A stretch of 36,233 nt of DNA. Source: Bacteroidota bacterium. Lineage in GTDB: Bacteria; Bacteroidota; Bacteroidia; Chitinophagales; UBA10324. How positions within the stretch are numbered: the first letter of the stretch is position 1; every line of letters begins with the position of its first letter. The stretch spans positions 4,348 through 40,580 of the forward strand of contig DMRR01000155.1 in assembly GCA_003455275.1 (NCBI GenBank), written 5' to 3'. Below are positions 34,409 through 36,233 of the stretch, in pieces. Below the pieces are notes generated by a model. That model had not been told where the DNA came from, did not search any database, and worked only from the letters and a program-made list of their open reading frames with translations. A program made the position numbers and the translations under genes.

Positions 34409-35650
34409 CTACAGAACACTTTTTATTGCTTCTGCTTTTAACAAACACTCTTGATATTCCTCTTCTGGTTCAGAATCAATAGTGATGGCGCCGCCAGTGG
34501 CAAACGAGAGAAATTTTTTTTCTGCATCATACTGAATGCTTCTGATTACAACATTAAAATCCAAATCATTTTCAGGAGAAAAATATCCGACGCAACCACT
34601 ATATAATCCACGACGAAAATTTTCCAACTCATCAATCAATTGCATTGCCCGAATTTTTGGAGCTCCGGTCATACTTCCCATTGGAAAGGCATTTTTCAAT
34701 GCATCAGTGATTCTCAATTCATCTTTCAATTCTCCGCATACGGTCGAAATCATTTGATGAACTTTTGGATAAGAATAAATTCCAAATAATTCTTCTACTT
34801 CGACACTGCCGGCTTTGCAACTTCTTGACAAATCATTTCGCACGAGGTCAACAATCATCACATTTTCTGCACGGTCTTTTGCACTCGTAAGTAAATCATT
34901 TTTCAGTTTCTCGTCTTCAGTTTTGTTTTCACTTCTTTTGATTGTTCCCTTAATGGGTTGTGATAAAAGCGTGGTATTGGTTTTCATCAAAAACCTTTCT
35001 GGTGAAGCACTGATCAGAAATTTGCTTCCATATTTTATGAAGCAAGAAAAAGGCGCCGGTGATTTTTCATTCAGTGACTGAAAAAGTTGAACCGGATCTG
35101 CAGAATAATTTTCGCAATAAAACTCCTGGCAGAAATTTAATTCATAGACTTCCCCTTCTTTTATGTATTCTTTTATCTCATTGATTTTAGCGATATATTT
35201 TTCTTTAGTCAATCTGCTTTGAATGACTGCTTTTTTTTGTTTAATCTGAAATGGAATTTCAATATTATTTATCGCATCGAAAATCGATTCTTCATTATTA
35301 TTTTCAGATTGAATAACAATGTTTTTCCCATCAATGCGAATCAAAATTTCAGGAATGAAAAAATATATGGATGGAAACTCAATTGATAATTCATTCGTGG
35401 ATTTCAACTTTTCAATTTCATTTTTTACATCATAAGTGATAAATCCGAATTTATACCCCTCATGTTCATGAATGTATTTTTCCAAAGTTGAAAAACAATT
35501 CGTATTTGTTTTCACCTCTGTTTTTTTTCCTGCTGCCAGAAGAAATTCTTCGCGGTGATGAAGATGGTTATTATAAAAATTGTTATCTAGAGCGCAAACT
35601 TGTTCAAATTGTTGCGCCCACTGAATTGCTTTCTTTTTAAAAAGCTGCAA
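34409..35650 (-). CDS. pabB: Aminodeoxychorismate synthase component I (PabB), probable TTG start
   Basis: Aminates chorismate to 4-amino-4-deoxychorismate for folate synthesis. The chorismate-binding domain shows IKEGEVYELNFCQEF, PIKGTIKRSENK, DRAENVMIVDLVRNDLSR, FPMGSMTGAPKIRAM and RGLYSGCVGYFSP. The Lys in PIKGT is characteristic of PabB; TrpE has Ala there. An ATG at 35704 opens the frame, but its first 12 codons form a perfect terminator hairpin (35661-35701) and encode no family sequence. The TTG at 35648-35650 gives MQLFKKKAIQWAQQF, a typical PabB start, and 413 residues. pabA and pabC are not adjacent. The product chain aroB-aroA-chorismate feeds this enzyme. Confidence 0.9.
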   Translation of the reverse strand: MQLFKKKAIQWAQQFEQVCALDNNFYNNHLHHREEFLLAAGKKTEVKTNTNCFSTLEKYIHEHEGYKFGFITYDVKNEIEKLKSTNELSIEFPSIYFFIPEILIRIDGKNIVIQSENNNEESIFDAINNIEIPFQIKQKKAVIQSRLTKEKYIAKINEIKEYIKEGEVYELNFCQEFYCENYSADPVQLFQSLNEKSPAPFSCFIKYGSKFLISASPERFLMKTNTTLLSQPIKGTIKRSENKTEDEKLKNDLLTSAKDRAENVMIVDLVRNDLSRSCKAGSVEVEELFGIYSYPKVHQMISTVCGELKDELRITDALKNAFPMGSMTGAPKIRAMQLIDELENFRRGLYSGCVGYFSPENDLDFNVVIRSIQYDAEKKFLSFATGGAITIDSEPEEEYQECLLKAEAIKSVL

Positions 35651-35660
35651 GTTATGAACA

Positions 35661-35701
35661 AAAAAAGAAGCGGCAATTCCCTTATTAAAAGAATTGCCGC
35701 T
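35661..35701 (-). terminator. Intrinsic terminator between the bipolar protein gene and pabB
   Basis: On the minus strand an 11-bp perfect stem (AGCGGCAATTC with GAATTGCCGCT, plus-strand arms 35669-35679 and 35691-35701) encloses an 11-base loop and is followed by TC and a run of T. It should end transcription of the upstream bipolar protein gene. It overlaps the ATG-proximal codons of the longest pabB frame. Confidence 0.85.
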
Positions 35702-35732
35702 CATGTGTTTTAAGCAAAATTATTTGAGATGA

Positions 35733-36149
35733 TTAGTAATCATCATCGTCGCCGTCATCATCATCTTCGCCTTCGCTTCCGAAGCCATCGAGATTTCCAA
35801 AGTCTTCGTCCATCTCAATATCATCAACAGGAACGGCTTCAACATCATCTATTTCATCATCCTCTTCTATCTCTTCAATTTCTTCCATCTCTTCTTCATC
35901 TTCCATATCATCATCGTCTTCATACAAGTCCTCATCATCCTGCTTCTTTTTATTCACAGGCTTGGCAGGTTTTACTGGCTTTGTTGGTTTAGCAGCCTTT
36001 GCAGCTACTTTCTTTTTCGGGTCTTTGTCTTCCTTTTTCTTTGATGGCTTAGCTGCAGGTTTTGACTTTTTTGCACTCGCTTTTTTTGCGGGCTTAGGTT
36101 TCGCAGCAAGTTTTTTTGTTGTTTTCTTTTTTGGAGCAGGTTTTTTCAT
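35733..36149 (-). CDS. Bipolar low-complexity protein: Lys/Ala/Pro-rich first half, Asp/Glu-rich second half
   Basis: A 138-residue protein with no recognisable domain. Residues 1-70 contain 30 Lys plus mainly Ala and Pro (AAKAAKPTKPVKPAKPV), like histone H1 tails and Hc1-type bacterial proteins. Residues 71-138 contain 43 Asp or Glu (EEEMEEIEEIEEDDEIDD, ending DDDDY). No signal peptide or membrane segment is present, so it should stay in the cytoplasm. The composition suggests binding to nucleic acid through the basic half, with the acidic half tuning it, but this is inference. The frame is supported by a clean ATG, a stop just before the terminator at 35661-35701, and its own termination. 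Biased codons could also make a spurious frame, though both halves being this regular argues against that. Confidence 0.75.
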   Translation of the reverse strand: MKKPAPKKKTTKKLAAKPKPAKKASAKKSKPAAKPSKKKEDKDPKKKVAAKAAKPTKPVKPAKPVNKKKQDDEDLYEDDDDMEDEEEMEEIEEIEEDDEIDDVEAVPVDDIEMDEDFGNLDGFGSEGEDDDDGDDDDY

Positions 36150-36233
36150 TGGAGTTTCTGATGATTGTGCGGTAAAATTTGAAAGTGAATTTGAAAAATA
36201 AAAGCTTTTTAAAAAAAAAATTTTAGCGGGCTA

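Noticed and set aside
35729..36201. Open frames opposite the bipolar protein (His/Leu-rich and Phe/Ala-rich)
   Set aside because: They are low-complexity shadows created by the GAT/GAA and AAA/GCA codon runs of the minus-strand gene.

Overview
The window looks like ordinary chromosome from a member of the phylum Bacteroidota. The evidence is a short primary sigma factor, three proteins ending in type IX secretion system (T9SS) sorting domains, a PorP/SprF-family outer-membrane protein, a CarboxypepD_reg/OMP_b-brl type receptor, DUF2279 and DUF2520 proteins, AT-rich DNA and few recognisable Shine-Dalgarno sites. No phage, insertion sequence, CRISPR array, rRNA or tRNA was found.

Layout. 1-4.2 kb holds the start of an exported protein (cut by the window edge), a GNAT acetyltransferase, thrS, infC (apparently with an AUA start), a two-way terminator and the primary sigma factor rpoD. 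4.5-17 kb is the surface region: a T9SS cargo protein with an N-terminal cupredoxin domain and SprB-like repeats, a 3-hydroxyacyl-CoA dehydrogenase, a TonB-type outer-membrane receptor, and a PKD-repeat protein of about 1,860 residues with a type B sorting domain followed by its PorP/SprF-family partner. 17.1-18.2 kb has a LuxE-like adenylate-forming gene behind a terminator. 18.2-22.1 kb is a tight minus-strand operon: SAM hydrolase, ABM-domain protein, aroB, aroA and a DinB-like gene broken by an in-frame TAA. 22.1-31.7 kb runs on the plus strand: phoH, a T9SS subtilase, ccmE (Cys variant), ccmF, a DUF2520 protein, recN and a phosphohexomutase. 31.7-36.2 kb has a frameshifted small membrane protein, a DUF2279 protein, an unknown exported protein, an FKBP isomerase, pabB and a bipolar Lys-rich/Asp-Glu-rich protein.

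How the genes work together. aroB and aroA supply chorismate, which PabB uses for folate synthesis. ccmE and ccmF belong to cytochrome c maturation. The three T9SS cargo proteins and the PorP/SprF protein point to a cell with T9SS-dependent surface display and possibly gliding.

The most interesting structure not explained by genes is a scattered family of degenerate tandem repeats with a strict 7-bp period. It occurs between genes (upstream of thrS, after porP, before recN, before the phosphohexomutase) and also inside coding sequence. In aroA it encodes the segment leading into the catalytic loop, and in the subtilase it encodes the signal-peptide core. Other points worth checking are the infC AUA start, the terminator lying inside the apparent pabB N-terminus, and two single-lesion genes (DinB-like nonsense, membrane-protein frameshift) that are either recent decay or sequence errors.
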